Assembly: GCF_947496995.1 (NCBI RefSeq)
Contig: NZ_CANMFD010000005.1
Span: forward strand, 186,001 to 250,000
DNA length: 64,000 nt
Reading direction: 5' to 3'
Origin: an uncultured Roseibium sp.
GTDB lineage: Bacteria; Pseudomonadota; Alphaproteobacteria; Rhizobiales; Stappiaceae
Shown here: positions 1 to 8,403 of the stretch, piece after piece
Layout: every line of letters starts with the position of its first letter
Position numbering within the stretch: the stretch's first letter is position 1
Notes under the pieces: generated by a model
What the model saw: the letters and a program-made list of their open reading frames with translations, nothing else
Database searches by the model: none
What the model was told of the DNA's origin: nothing
Made by a program: the position numbers and the translations under genes

Positions 1-290
1 ATCAGAACCACCAGTTCCAGCGGCCGACCGGCCATCAGCATCAGGTCGAGCGTGCCGTCGTCCCGATCCGCCTGGAACAGCCGGTCGAGCCCCAGCAGCG
101 TAGCAAGCAGGGCACCGATCCAAAGGATCGCCGGCCCGATGCGCGACAGAAGGTTGAGATCCGGGCCGACGCCGAAGGGAATGACGGTGACGACGGCCAG
201 GAAAAACAGCACTCCCACGAGCGCGCTTCCGCCCACCCGGACGGACAGGCGCAGGTCACGCTGGAAAAGAGCGATTGCCCAGGGGCTCAT
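1..290 (-). CDS. ccmB: Heme exporter protein CcmB (N-terminal part, cut by window edge)
   Basis: Membrane subunit of the CcmAB(C) complex used in cytochrome c maturation (system I). The reading frame begins MSPWAIALFQRDLRLSVR and continues into hydrophobic segments and the stretch GLDRLFQADRDDGTLDLM, which is typical of CcmB. Only about 96 residues lie in the window; the rest is beyond the left edge. The ATG at 288-290 overlaps the TGA of ccmA (ATGA), the usual translational coupling in ccmABCD operons. Start and identity are clear; the remainder cannot be judged. Confidence 0.9.
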   Translation of the reverse strand, partial: MSPWAIALFQRDLRLSVRVGGSALVGVLFFLAVVTVIPFGVGPDLNLLSRIGPAILWIGALLATLLGLDRLFQADRDDGTLDLMLMAGRPLELVVL

Positions 291-901
291 TGCATCGCTT
301 CCTCGAGAGGCAGATCGGCCGTATCCCCGGTCTGCAGGTGCAGGATCAGCGTTTTTTCAAGCGCCAGATCGGCATGGGTCGCCGTCACGATCAGGCCTCC
401 GGCCGCAAGATGGGTGTTCATCAGGTTCAGAAGCTGCGTTTCCGACACCCTGTCGAGCGCCGCGGTCGGTTCGTCCATCAGCCAGATCGGTCTTGGCGTC
501 ACCAGAAGCCGGCAAAGCGACAGTCTGCGTTTTTGTCCGGCCGAAAGGAAAGCCGCAGGCAGTTGGGCCGTGTGTCCGATGCCCAGGATATCGAGTGCTT
601 CCAGAGGCTTCACCGGACCGTCGGAAAATCCGGAAACGTGAGCCGCAGCGGAAAAACTCTGCCAGAACCGCAGGTTCTCCAGTGCCGACAGGGCCGGCTT
701 GACCGCATCCTGGTGGCCGAAATAATGGATGTGCTCTTCAGGGGGCGTGTCCGGGACACCGCCCTCCAGCCGGATCGATCCATGCGCAAGCGGGACCAGC
801 CCCGCCAGCGTGCGCAGAAGCGACGACTTGCCGATGCCGTTGGCGCCGGTCACCACCAGGGCGCACCCGCCTTCCAGCGAGAACGACAGGTCCTCGAACA
901 C
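287..901 (-). CDS. ccmA: Heme exporter ATP-binding protein CcmA
   Basis: ABC ATPase of the cytochrome c maturation machinery; it works with CcmB/CcmC to release heme from holo-CcmE. Walker A is TGANGIGKSS, the signature region is LSAGQKRRLSLCRLL, and Walker B with its following Glu is PIWLMDEPTAALD. About 204 residues is typical for CcmA. The first canonical start is GTG at 901, but CcmA-like sequence (LKLIAENLTIDRGGRR) continues upstream in frame to about 949, and an AGGAGG lies at 977-982. No ATG, GTG or TTG occurs between the AGGAGG and 901. The true start may therefore be a CTG at 949, a mutated start codon, or a sequence error. It overlaps ccmB by 4 bases. Confidence 0.92.
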   Translation of the reverse strand: MFEDLSFSLEGGCALVVTGANGIGKSSLLRTLAGLVPLAHGSIRLEGGVPDTPPEEHIHYFGHQDAVKPALSALENLRFWQSFSAAAHVSGFSDGPVKPLEALDILGIGHTAQLPAAFLSAGQKRRLSLCRLLVTPRPIWLMDEPTAALDRVSETQLLNLMNTHLAAGGLIVTATHADLALEKTLILHLQTGDTADLPLEEAMQ

Positions 902-1025
902 CCGGCGTCCGCCGCGGTCGATGGTCAGGTTTTCGGCGATGAGTTTCAGGGTCGACTCCGGCGCGGATTTATTGAGCCTCCTTTGTTAGAGGGCCGCAAG
1001 GGGCGGTGGCAAGTGCGCAAATACG

Positions 1026-1127
1026 CCCAGGGGTCGGGAGACAGGTTGCCAAACCCGGCCGGTGAACCCGGCAAGGAAGCAGCCGCGCCGGCCGGGTCCG
1101 CGGATGTGGCCACCGCAGACCCTCATC
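1026..1127 (+). ncRNA. SRP RNA (4.5S)-like hairpin RNA, divergent tip
   Basis: This gene-free stretch folds into one long hairpin. GGGTC 1031-1035 pairs with GACCC 1118-1122. GGTTGCC 1044-1050 pairs with GGCCACC 1108-1114 (one mismatch). ACCCGGCCGG 1053-1062 pairs perfectly with CCGGCCGGGT 1088-1097. The tip contains AAGGAAGCAGCC (1073-1084), identical to the 3' half of the conserved SRP domain IV. The 3' side CGCGGATGTGGCC resembles the E. coli 4.5S 3' arm. The 5' half of the tip (GGTGAACCCGGC) differs from the canonical GGTCAGGTCCGG, so this may be a divergent ffs, a degenerate copy, or another hairpin RNA. Confidence 0.45.
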
Positions 1128-1141
1128 TTAGCCGGATGGTA

Positions 1142-1918
1142 TCAGTCGAATACGGACGCGATCTGGTCGACGCTGATGCCTTCCTTGATCTCGCGCAGCC
1201 GGGCGTAGATCAGGGCCACCAGGATACTGATGTAGCCCACTCCGATGGCGGAAAGCGCCGAGAACAGGATGGTGGCAAGGATGGTGCCGCCGATGTACGC
1301 GACAAGTCCGATGATCAGGCCCACCACGAAGTTTATGACGATGATGAGGATCAGAGCCAGGACAAGCGCGCCGGCGATCGGCCAGCGGTATTGTTTGGTG
1401 AGCCGGGCACTGCGGCCGAGGCCGCCAAAACCGACGCGTTCGATGACGATTGCCGGGACCATTACCGAGAACACCGCATAGACCCAGAGTCCCGGAATGA
1501 TAAACAGGAGAGTTGCGAAGCCGGCCAGTATGCCGGCGACCAGGCTCAGGATCGCAACGGGCAGCAAGGCGCTCAGCGCGGGCCCGATATACCGTCCCGG
1601 CTGCACCGGCCGCTTCAGTTTTGCGTCATAGGCAAGTTGCACCAGAAGAGCGGTCGTCAGGGAGTAGATCACCATTTCCACGATGAACGCCAAACCGAAA
1701 GCGGCGGTGCCGCCGGCATCGTTGAATGTGGGCTCTGCCACGCCGAGTGCGACATCGAAGCCAATCAGTCCGCCTGACAACACGAGACCCACCAGAACGG
1801 GCACGAAGGCGACGAGGATCACTTTGAGGAAATTTCCGAAAAGGATCGAAAAACTGTCGCCGATCAGGGCGCCGACGCCGAGTGGGACCTTGGGCTGATC
1901 GAGGGGGGTGTCAGTCAT
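1142..1918 (-). CDS. Polytopic membrane protein of unknown function
   Basis: 258 residues with roughly six hydrophobic segments: about residues 28-55, 70-95, 105-140, 145-165, 175-205 and 215-240. Near the middle is the pattern IIPGLWVYAVFSVMVPA, then ERVGFGGLGRSARLTKQYRW, a signature I associate with uncharacterised glycerophosphodiester-phosphodiesterase-membrane-domain or YciC-like proteins. The start MTDTPLDQPKV has a purine-rich upstream region. It lies 155 bases downstream of the RDD gene on the same strand and may be the last member of that operon. A second protein with the same pattern is at 21777-22664. No function is assigned. Confidence 0.75.
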   Translation of the reverse strand: MTDTPLDQPKVPLGVGALIGDSFSILFGNFLKVILVAFVPVLVGLVLSGGLIGFDVALGVAEPTFNDAGGTAAFGLAFIVEMVIYSLTTALLVQLAYDAKLKRPVQPGRYIGPALSALLPVAILSLVAGILAGFATLLFIIPGLWVYAVFSVMVPAIVIERVGFGGLGRSARLTKQYRWPIAGALVLALILIIVINFVVGLIIGLVAYIGGTILATILFSALSAIGVGYISILVALIYARLREIKEGISVDQIASVFD

Positions 1919-2073
1919 TCCGGAACTCCAATTTTTTCAAAGTAATTTTAAAACGGATCTATTGAATTACAAAACAGGCACATGTCTCCATGCTGCGAAG
2001 TCTCATGGCGATTTTTACAGTATGTCCAAATCTGACTGTCTTCAAGCCGTGAGGCGGTAGCACGGTAAAGCCC

Positions 2074-2997
2074 TCAGATGTCCTTGTCGGTTTGGGCATA
2101 ATGCTTGTTATCGCGCCGGTCGCCGAACAGCCGGCGCTGTTCAAGGTGCTCGCGCTGGGCGTTGTAAAACGCCTGCAGGAAGCGGAGCCTGTCCTGCGGC
2201 GGCACCGGCGCGGCGTAACCGATTTTCTTGCGTATCTTTTCGACGATTGTCGCAATGGCTGCGTCTGTCTGCGGGTTGGCGGCGGTCGCCGCAGGTGTGT
2301 TGCGGGCGCGAAGCAGTGACTCGAGGGTCTGCAGTTCGAATGCGCCGTAGTGATCGAGCTGATGGGATAGAAAGACAAAGGACTTGCGGTCGGTTTCGAC
2401 CTCCGGTTTTTCCACCGCCATGTCCTTCAGCAATATCGGCACCGGCAGATGGATCACGTGGGTTCCGGCCATCATGTCGCCGAGGCGGCGACGGTAGCGG
2501 TCGCACAAGGGTACCAGCAGTGCGATTGCGATCCAGACCAGCGAAGCCGTGGCCTCCAGGGGAGACGCCGTGCCCAGGGTCAGCAGAAGCATGCCCGGCA
2601 GAAAGATCTCCGCTTCCTTCATCAGATTGCGCAGCACGATTGAATGCGCGCTCAGCGACCCGCCGTCGTGGGCCACGACCTTGATCTTCATGATCCGCTT
2701 GCCCAGGGTCTGGCCGTTCCAGGCGAGCTCGGCCAGTACGTAATAGGGAACACCGATTGAGAAGAAGACCAGGACTGCGATGGCGGCCATCGATTGCGGG
2801 CTGGCCAGGTCAAGGGTGGAAAGCAGGATGAGCAGGCTGATCGCGGCGATGGAAGTCAGGACAATGTCGGTGAACTGCGCGGCGGTGCGCACGCCGACAC
2901 CGGCAATCGGCAGTGTCAGGGGGACCCCTTCCGGTGGCATGAGGATATCGGGTGAAGGTCGTTTGTCCTTTCTGCCTTTGCGAAAGCGGTCGATCAT
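2074..2997 (-). CDS. RDD family membrane protein
   Basis: 307 residues. The N-terminal half is an RDD-type membrane domain: VGVRTAAQFTDIVLTSIAAISLL, then further hydrophobic helices and the conserved stretch NGQTLGKRIMKIKVV. The C-terminal 130 residues are soluble and are not part of the RDD family. They include SHQLDHYGAFELQTLESLL and a charged tail. The ATG (2995-2997) overlaps the TGA of the SpoIIM-like gene, so I prefer this start to longer in-frame versions, which would run deep into that gene. Its role is probably structural or regulatory within the surrounding membrane operon; the biochemical activity is unknown. Confidence 0.85.
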   Translation of the reverse strand: MIDRFRKGRKDKRPSPDILMPPEGVPLTLPIAGVGVRTAAQFTDIVLTSIAAISLLILLSTLDLASPQSMAAIAVLVFFSIGVPYYVLAELAWNGQTLGKRIMKIKVVAHDGGSLSAHSIVLRNLMKEAEIFLPGMLLLTLGTASPLEATASLVWIAIALLVPLCDRYRRRLGDMMAGTHVIHLPVPILLKDMAVEKPEVETDRKSFVFLSHQLDHYGAFELQTLESLLRARNTPAATAANPQTDAAIATIVEKIRKKIGYAAPVPPQDRLRFLQAFYNAQREHLEQRRLFGDRRDNKHYAQTDKDI

Positions 2998-3992
2998 CGA
3001 AGCCTCCTTCCGCCGAACGCAAACCAGGCCAACCAGAGAGCGCCGACGCCCCAGCCGATGACGAAGCGCGAGGTCATGTCCTGAACGAGCTGGCGGGCGA
3101 AACTTTCCAGCAGCGCAGCGGCGACAAGCATGAGCGCGGCAACGAGTGCCAGCTTCACCGCATCGCGGCCGGCATGGCGAAGGGCATCGGCGCGGGTTCT
3201 GTTGCCGGGAAACAGAACCGCCGAACCGAGTTTCAGCCCGCCGCCACAGGCGATACATACGGCTGACAGTTCGGTGACCCCGTGGACGGAGAGCCAGCCG
3301 GCGAGATCCACTCCCAGGCCACGGTCGACATGAAGCGCGAAAAAGGCTCCGAGTATGAGGCCGTTGTAGAATGTCAGCAGGATTGCCGGTGCGCAGGCGA
3401 AAACGCCGAGACCGAAGACAAAGATGGCGATCCGGGTGTTATGCGAAAACAGATAGGCCGCAAAGCTGCCAAGTCCCGACGTTCCGCTGTCATGACCGTA
3501 GATGGAGGCTCGCAGTGAATCGGTGGTGGCATTCGGGCTGCGGCCACTGGCCATCTCGGACGGCATGAAGACGTAGAACCAGTCGTTGTTCTCGAAATAG
3601 AGCAGATAGCCCGCGAGCGCGCCGAGCGTCATGAAGAGAAAGCCAAGAAGGATGAACTTCCAGGACCGGCGCATGGCTTCAGGTGCGCCGCGTTTCAGGA
3701 ACCGGCCGAACAATCCGCCGAGCCGCTCCTGCGGTGCGTAAACGCACAGATAAGCTCGGGCTGTCAGGGCCTCCAGATATGTGAGCAGGGCCTTGTCGAG
3801 CGAGATCTCCCGGGCAATGGCAAGCGATGTCGTGGACTGCCGGTAGAGTTCGGCGAGATCGCGCGCATCGGCGAATGCCATACGCTGCAGCCCCTTGCTC
3901 TCCGCTGCCCGCACCAGCGTCTCAAGACGCTGCCAGTCGGCCTCGCGCTCCTTTCGGAACCGTGCGGAGCGGATGAGGTCCTGGCTGTCCAT
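2994..3992 (-). CDS. Stage II sporulation protein M-like integral membrane protein
   Basis: 332 residues. A soluble N-terminal helical part (RFRKEREADWQRLETLVRAAE) is followed by hydrophobic segments from about residue 112, with HGVTELSAVCIACGGGLKLG, the best conserved stretch of the SpoIIM superfamily. The host does not look like a spore former; in Proteobacteria these proteins occur in DUF58-MoxR-RDD clusters, as here. Both ends are coupled: it touches the DUF58 stop at 3992 and overlaps the RDD start at 2994-2997. Function outside sporulation is unknown. Confidence 0.88.
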   Translation of the reverse strand: MDSQDLIRSARFRKEREADWQRLETLVRAAESKGLQRMAFADARDLAELYRQSTTSLAIAREISLDKALLTYLEALTARAYLCVYAPQERLGGLFGRFLKRGAPEAMRRSWKFILLGFLFMTLGALAGYLLYFENNDWFYVFMPSEMASGRSPNATTDSLRASIYGHDSGTSGLGSFAAYLFSHNTRIAIFVFGLGVFACAPAILLTFYNGLILGAFFALHVDRGLGVDLAGWLSVHGVTELSAVCIACGGGLKLGSAVLFPGNRTRADALRHAGRDAVKLALVAALMLVAAALLESFARQLVQDMTSRFVIGWGVGALWLAWFAFGGRRLR

Positions 3993-5233
3993 CAGATGAG
4001 CTCCCGTGCCTTGATCTCGAGATAGGTCGAAATCAACCGCGCGGTAATCGCTTCCGGTCTGGCGTCGACAATGGTCACGCCCAGGCGGGTGAGCCGTTCG
4101 AGGACCAGGCGGCGTTCCTGGATGGACTGGTTGGCCGCCACCAGCGCGGCGGCGCCGTTAAGGTCTTCAGGCGGGGTGTCGACAAGTGCCTCCAGCTCCG
4201 GGTCGCGGATGGTCACAAAGATCAGCAGGTGCCGTCTGGCGAGAATGGCGATGTTCTCGATCAGCAGTTCGGCCGAGGTGGTGTCGATGAAATCGGTGAA
4301 AACGACGATCAGGCTGCGTTTGGGCGTGCGGGCGTTCAGCTCGCTCAAGGCCAGGGTGTGGTTCGTTTCGCGGCTGACATAGGACAGTTCCGCCGTCCAG
4401 TGGCGTAGCCTTGCAAAGGCCGCGCGGCCCGGAGCCGGGGCTGCAAATGTGCGGGGTTTCACATCGTAGGAGTAATACCCGACGAGGTCCCCGCCGATCG
4501 CCGCGGCCCATGCGGTTGCAAGCGCCGCCGTGACGGCGTGGTCGATCTTCGGCAGGCCCCCGATCTCCTCGCGCATCAGGTAGCCGTTGTCGAGGGCGAC
4601 GATCACATGGTGGTTGCGTTCGGCGCGCAGTTCCTTGGCGACAAGCGACCTGCGGCGGGCGGAGCGTTTCCAGTCGATGGTCTTGATGTCCATGCCGGGG
4701 ACGAAGTCGCGCAGCTGCTGAAATTCCGATCCTTCACCGATGGCCCGGTTTTCCTTCGCGCCGAAGAGCGTGGACAGGACCGTGGTGGTTATCTGTCCGG
4801 ACTGGACGAGCCGGATGTTCGGGACCACGCGGATTTCCACGCCCGCGTCCAGACGCGGCACGAATTCGAGCAGTTTCAGACGCGATGTCCAGCGGAGCCA
4901 GACATGTTCGAGGCGCCAGATACCCCGCCGTATCGCACGGCAGCGAACGTCACAGGTGGCGCGGCCGTCTGAGGCGGGAAGGAAAGTGACTTCGCCGCTT
5001 TCCTCCAGCCCGGCCGGCCAGTCGAACCTGGCCCGGAGACCCTTGGGTGCCTTGTCGATTGCAAGGTGCAATGTGGCGGTTTCGCCGACAAAGATCTCGG
5101 CCGGCGTTTCGAAGGTCAGCGCTTTCGGACGCCGGAAGGACAGCGCCAGATCGCAGGCCACCGCCACGGCCAGAAGAATCCATGGTGCTCCAGCAGCTTC
5201 GCGCACCGTGCCACCTGCCAGCACCGCGATCAT
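3992..5233 (-). CDS. DUF58 domain protein
   Basis: 413 residues from ATG 5233. The conserved DUF58 core is present: GEGSEFQQLRDFVPGMDIKTIDWKRSARR, then a von Willebrand-like C-terminal half (IVALDNGYLM, LIVVFTDFIDTTSAELL). The in-frame sequence upstream, [19 protein letters not shown], adds a basic residue cluster and completes a transmembrane helix. The true start may therefore be a CTG at 5288-5290 that overlaps the MoxR stop. DUF58 proteins are partners of MoxR ATPases; an interaction with the adjacent MoxR is inferred from gene order. Confidence 0.9.
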   Translation of the reverse strand: MIAVLAGGTVREAAGAPWILLAVAVACDLALSFRRPKALTFETPAEIFVGETATLHLAIDKAPKGLRARFDWPAGLEESGEVTFLPASDGRATCDVRCRAIRRGIWRLEHVWLRWTSRLKLLEFVPRLDAGVEIRVVPNIRLVQSGQITTTVLSTLFGAKENRAIGEGSEFQQLRDFVPGMDIKTIDWKRSARRRSLVAKELRAERNHHVIVALDNGYLMREEIGGLPKIDHAVTAALATAWAAAIGGDLVGYYSYDVKPRTFAAPAPGRAAFARLRHWTAELSYVSRETNHTLALSELNARTPKRSLIVVFTDFIDTTSAELLIENIAILARRHLLIFVTIRDPELEALVDTPPEDLNGAAALVAANQSIQERRLVLERLTRLGVTIVDARPEAITARLISTYLEIKARELI

Positions 5234-5286
5234 CGAAAGGATGAGCGTTGCCAGGGCCAGGACAAGCAGTCTTTTGGAGGGACGGA

Positions 5287-6243
5287 TCAGCGGGGAGCCT
5301 CGATCTGGCTGAGGATGTTTTCCAGAACCTGCGCGGGGCTGCGCCCCTCGATTTCCGCTGCGGGACCGAGGACGATCCGGTGACGCAGGGTGGGGACGAA
5401 GAGCCGTTTGACGTCGTCGGGGATGGCGTAATCGCGGCCGTTGATCGCCGCGGTGGCTCTGGCGGCGCTGGCAAGGGCGTCCGCCGCCCGGGTCGAGGCG
5501 CCATAGGCGATTTCGGAGCTCTCCCGCGTCGCGCGGATGAGACGGAGGATATAGGCGAGGATGTCGTCCTTGAGAATGATCGCATCGACCAGGGCCCGGG
5601 TTTCCGCCAGTGCCGCCGCGTCCAGTACCTTGGCCAGGCCCGCCGTTTCCAGCCCTGCTTCCAGGGGCTCGGCGGCATGCTGGCGCAGGATGGCCATTTC
5701 AATGTCCTCGGGCGGAAAGTCGATCACCAGCTTGAACAGGAAGCGGTCGAGTTGTGCCTCGGGAAGCGGGTAGGTGCCCTGTTGCTCGATGGGGTTCTGC
5801 GTGGCCATCACGATGAATTCCCGTCCGAGCGAATGATCGCTGCCGTCGATGCTGACGGTTCGCTCGCTCATCGCCTGCAGGAGCGCAGCCTGGGTTTTGG
5901 GAGGCGCGCGGTTGATCTCGTCGGCCAGCAGAACCTGGGAAAAGATCGGTCCCTTGGTGAGAACGAAAGCATTGGTGCGGAAATCGAAGATCGAGGTTCC
6001 CAGAACGTCGCCGGGCATCAGATCGGGCGTGAACTGAATGCGGCCGAAGTCAAGCGCCAGAACCGCGGCAAAGCTCCGCGCCAGCAGGGTCTTCGCCGTG
6101 CCGGGAGGGCCTTCGAGCAGCACATGGCCGCGCGCGAACAGCGCGACCAGCAGCAGATCGACAATATCCTCCTGACCGAGGACGGTGCGTCCGATTTCCG
6201 CCCTCAAGGCGTCCGTGTGTTGCCGCAGGGCGTCAAGCGTCAT
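5287..6243 (-). CDS. MoxR family AAA+ ATPase
   Basis: 318 residues. Walker A is [13 protein letters not shown], Walker B is [22 protein letters not shown], and sensor 1 is [23 protein letters not shown]; together these are diagnostic of MoxR/RavA-type chaperone ATPases. I chose the ATG at 6243 ([14 protein letters not shown]) because homology begins there; it overlaps the end of the DUF4350 gene by 11 bases. Family members remodel or activate partner proteins carrying MIDAS/vWA or DUF58 domains, and a DUF58 partner is encoded next door. The substrate is unknown. Confidence 0.93.
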   Translation of the reverse strand: MTLDALRQHTDALRAEIGRTVLGQEDIVDLLLVALFARGHVLLEGPPGTAKTLLARSFAAVLALDFGRIQFTPDLMPGDVLGTSIFDFRTNAFVLTKGPIFSQVLLADEINRAPPKTQAALLQAMSERTVSIDGSDHSLGREFIVMATQNPIEQQGTYPLPEAQLDRFLFKLVIDFPPEDIEMAILRQHAAEPLEAGLETAGLAKVLDAAALAETRALVDAIILKDDILAYILRLIRATRESSEIAYGASTRAADALASAARATAAINGRDYAIPDDVKRLFVPTLRHRIVLGPAAEIEGRSPAQVLENILSQIEAPR

Positions 6244-7555
6244 GGTGTATTTGCTCCAGAACCTGTTCGAATTCGTCGATGAGCCGGATGGCTTCACTGG
6301 TCGGCAGATGGGGGGGAAGCTGGCGGATGTCCGCCAGAACCGTGCGCAGGCGGGCGGCTTCGGCCGGATGCCGGTGCTGGGCCGATTGGAGGAAAGCCTC
6401 TTCGCCGCCATAGCGGCGTGCATGGGCGGACCCGAAAAGCGCTGCGGCCGTTGCCGACATCCGCGCCGCGGCGTATTCGCGGATCAGGGCGCCGTCCTGA
6501 CCGGACAGCCGCATCAGCCGCGCCCTTGCGCGCACCGCAAGCAGCTTGCCGGCCCCCGGCGTCGCAGCTTCAGGACGGATCGGCCCGGTACGCAGCGCTC
6601 CGCGCCAGAAAAACAGCAGGAAGGCCAGCGCGGCGCCAATCCACAGTGTCAGGAAGGGAGGACCGAAAAAGCGGGCGAGATCCGCCCATGTCCGTTCGCG
6701 CTCGGGTTCGCTGAAGGGATCGCGCAGCCAGGAATTGCGGCTGTAATCGATCACGACATTGCGGCCGTCTGCCCATGATCCAATGAAGTCGCTGGCTATA
6801 CGCGCATTGTCGCCCAGCCGCAGACCGTGATTGTTGAGCAGATCCGGATCCGAGAGCACAAGAAGACTGCCGCTCTGGTTATCAGCGGTTTCCCCGATGG
6901 GGCAGTCGGCCAGAAGCATTGCCTCTTCAGTACCGAGGATCGGAGTGCAGCCGCGCCCCTTGAACATCTGCGCGGCATAAATCCGGGCGGTCAGGTCTTT
7001 TCCATCCTCCGACCGGTACGGGAAATCCGTGAAGGGAGACTTCGCATCGATCAGTTCGGGATCGGTTTCGTCGATTATCTTGCCGAGTGTTGACGCCAGA
7101 CGTTCGCGCTCGGTCTTCAGCACGGGATGGGCAAGCCCGGTCAGGCGCATTCCGCTGCGCCATTTCGGCAGGACAACAAGTGTCGGTACGGTTTGCGCCT
7201 TGAGCCCGATGACACTTGCGTCGAGGTCGTATTCGTCCTGCTGACGCAACAGTTCCTGCTGGGTCGTGGCGGGTGCGCGGTCGGCGTCGAGCGCCGTGTC
7301 ATAGACCGGGACCACCAGAAGTCCGACCGATGTCTGATCGATCGGCCAGCCGCCGGTGAAACTCTGCGCGCTGACATCCTCTGAGGTCAGCCAGATCTGC
7401 AGTCCGTCCAAGCCGGCGGGAGAACTGCGCAGCGCCTGCTGTCGCTGCGAAAGAAGGTACCAGAGCCCGGCGATCCCTATGACGCACACAAGAACGATGA
7501 CCACCATTTCGATACGCGGCGTGCCAGGCGTCCGGGCGGTCTCTGTTTCACTCAT
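6233..7555 (-). CDS. DUF4350 domain membrane protein
   Basis: 440 residues. A transmembrane helix near the N-terminus ([19 protein letters not shown]) is followed by a DUF4350-like extracytoplasmic domain ([37 protein letters not shown]). A second transmembrane helix sits near residue 300 ([20 protein letters not shown]), then a cytoplasmic alpha-helical tail. It overlaps the DUF4129 gene by 4 bases at its start and the MoxR gene by 11 bases at its end. It probably belongs to the same membrane complex or pathway; the molecular function is not known. Confidence 0.87.
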   Translation of the reverse strand: MSETETARTPGTPRIEMVVIVLVCVIGIAGLWYLLSQRQQALRSSPAGLDGLQIWLTSEDVSAQSFTGGWPIDQTSVGLLVVPVYDTALDADRAPATTQQELLRQQDEYDLDASVIGLKAQTVPTLVVLPKWRSGMRLTGLAHPVLKTERERLASTLGKIIDETDPELIDAKSPFTDFPYRSEDGKDLTARIYAAQMFKGRGCTPILGTEEAMLLADCPIGETADNQSGSLLVLSDPDLLNNHGLRLGDNARIASDFIGSWADGRNVVIDYSRNSWLRDPFSEPERERTWADLARFFGPPFLTLWIGAALAFLLFFWRGALRTGPIRPEAATPGAGKLLAVRARARLMRLSGQDGALIREYAAARMSATAAALFGSAHARRYGGEEAFLQSAQHRHPAEAARLRTVLADIRQLPPHLPTSEAIRLIDEFEQVLEQIHHDA

Positions 7556-8274
7556 GAGATGCCCTGTCCCAGCAATTGCCTGCAGCCGGCGACATGCTGG
7601 CGAAATTCGTCTTCGCTCACATCGCGTCCGCCGAACTGCACGCGCTCACTGGCCATGACCAGAGCACGCAGCGCGTCGACCTGTGCCTGCCTGTCGGGGA
7701 TATGGCGCAGCGCGTCGCGCGCGGTCCAGCTGCGCTGCATCAGGACCCCATTGGCCGCCACGGTTGCGGCGAGGGCCTTTCGTGCCAGCAGCACCAGCGC
7801 CCGCCGCCGGTCGTCGATGCGCAGGATCTCATCCAGCGTGCCAAGCTTTTCGGCCCATGCGGGAGCTTCCGGCTGGGCCTTGCAGCGTCCGCTGCCGGGA
7901 TTGCGGGCTTCGCTCTTCAGGGAGACGGTCATGCGGCCCCCAACGCGCAGGACGAGGTAAAGGATCGCAGCAAGTACGATGCCGCTCACCAGCAGGGTGG
8001 GCCAGTTGATCTCACCGCTTGGCCGCTCTCCCGGCGACTGTGGCGATGTCTGTTTCGGTGACTTCGGCTGAAGCCCGGTCTTCAGTTCCGGTGGCGGCGC
8101 GGACGGATCGTAATAGGCAACGTCCGTGTCGATGCGGCGCAGCCGGATCGATCTGAGGTAGTCGCGTCCGGACTCGCCGATCTCGACAGTTTCACGAACC
8201 GCGTCCTGCGCCAGCGATTGGTTCAGGGGAAAAAAGACGGTCAAAAGAACAAAAGGAATAAAAACACGGCGCAT
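7552..8274 (-). CDS. DUF4129 domain protein with signal peptide
   Basis: About 240 residues from ATG 8274 (MRRVFIPFVLLTVFFPLNQSLAQ), which gives a proper signal peptide; longer in-frame starts would spoil it. After a Pro-rich periplasmic stretch comes one transmembrane helix (WPTLLVSGIVLAAILYLVLRV), then a cytoplasmic DUF4129-type helical region (LLARKALAATVAANG, SWTARDALRHIP). It is the first gene of the six-gene block reading DUF4129, DUF4350, MoxR, DUF58, SpoIIM, RDD. A C-terminal DUF4129 is otherwise seen fused to transglutaminase-like proteins; no transglutaminase domain is present here. Confidence 0.85.
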   Translation of the reverse strand: MRRVFIPFVLLTVFFPLNQSLAQDAVRETVEIGESGRDYLRSIRLRRIDTDVAYYDPSAPPPELKTGLQPKSPKQTSPQSPGERPSGEINWPTLLVSGIVLAAILYLVLRVGGRMTVSLKSEARNPGSGRCKAQPEAPAWAEKLGTLDEILRIDDRRRALVLLARKALAATVAANGVLMQRSWTARDALRHIPDRQAQVDALRALVMASERVQFGGRDVSEDEFRQHVAGCRQLLGQGIS

Positions 8275-8342
8275 GGCTGTTTTTAACGTGCTTGCCCGAC
8301 CGGGCGCAATAGAGCGTTTTGCCCTGTCGGGTGCACGGCTCA

Positions 8343-8378
8343 ACTGCCGCCGACGGTCATCTGTCCGTCGGCGGCAGT
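8343..8378 (-). terminator. Strong hairpin after acnB
   Basis: Perfect 14-bp inverted repeat, ACTGCCGCCGACGG at 8343-8356 and CCGTCGGCGGCAGT at 8365-8378, with an 8-base loop, 26 bases past the acnB stop. There is no U-tract, so it may act as a 3' stability hairpin or a factor-dependent end rather than a classical intrinsic terminator. Confidence 0.55.
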
Positions 8379-8403
8379 CGTCAATCGATGCGGCTGGCGG
8401 TGC

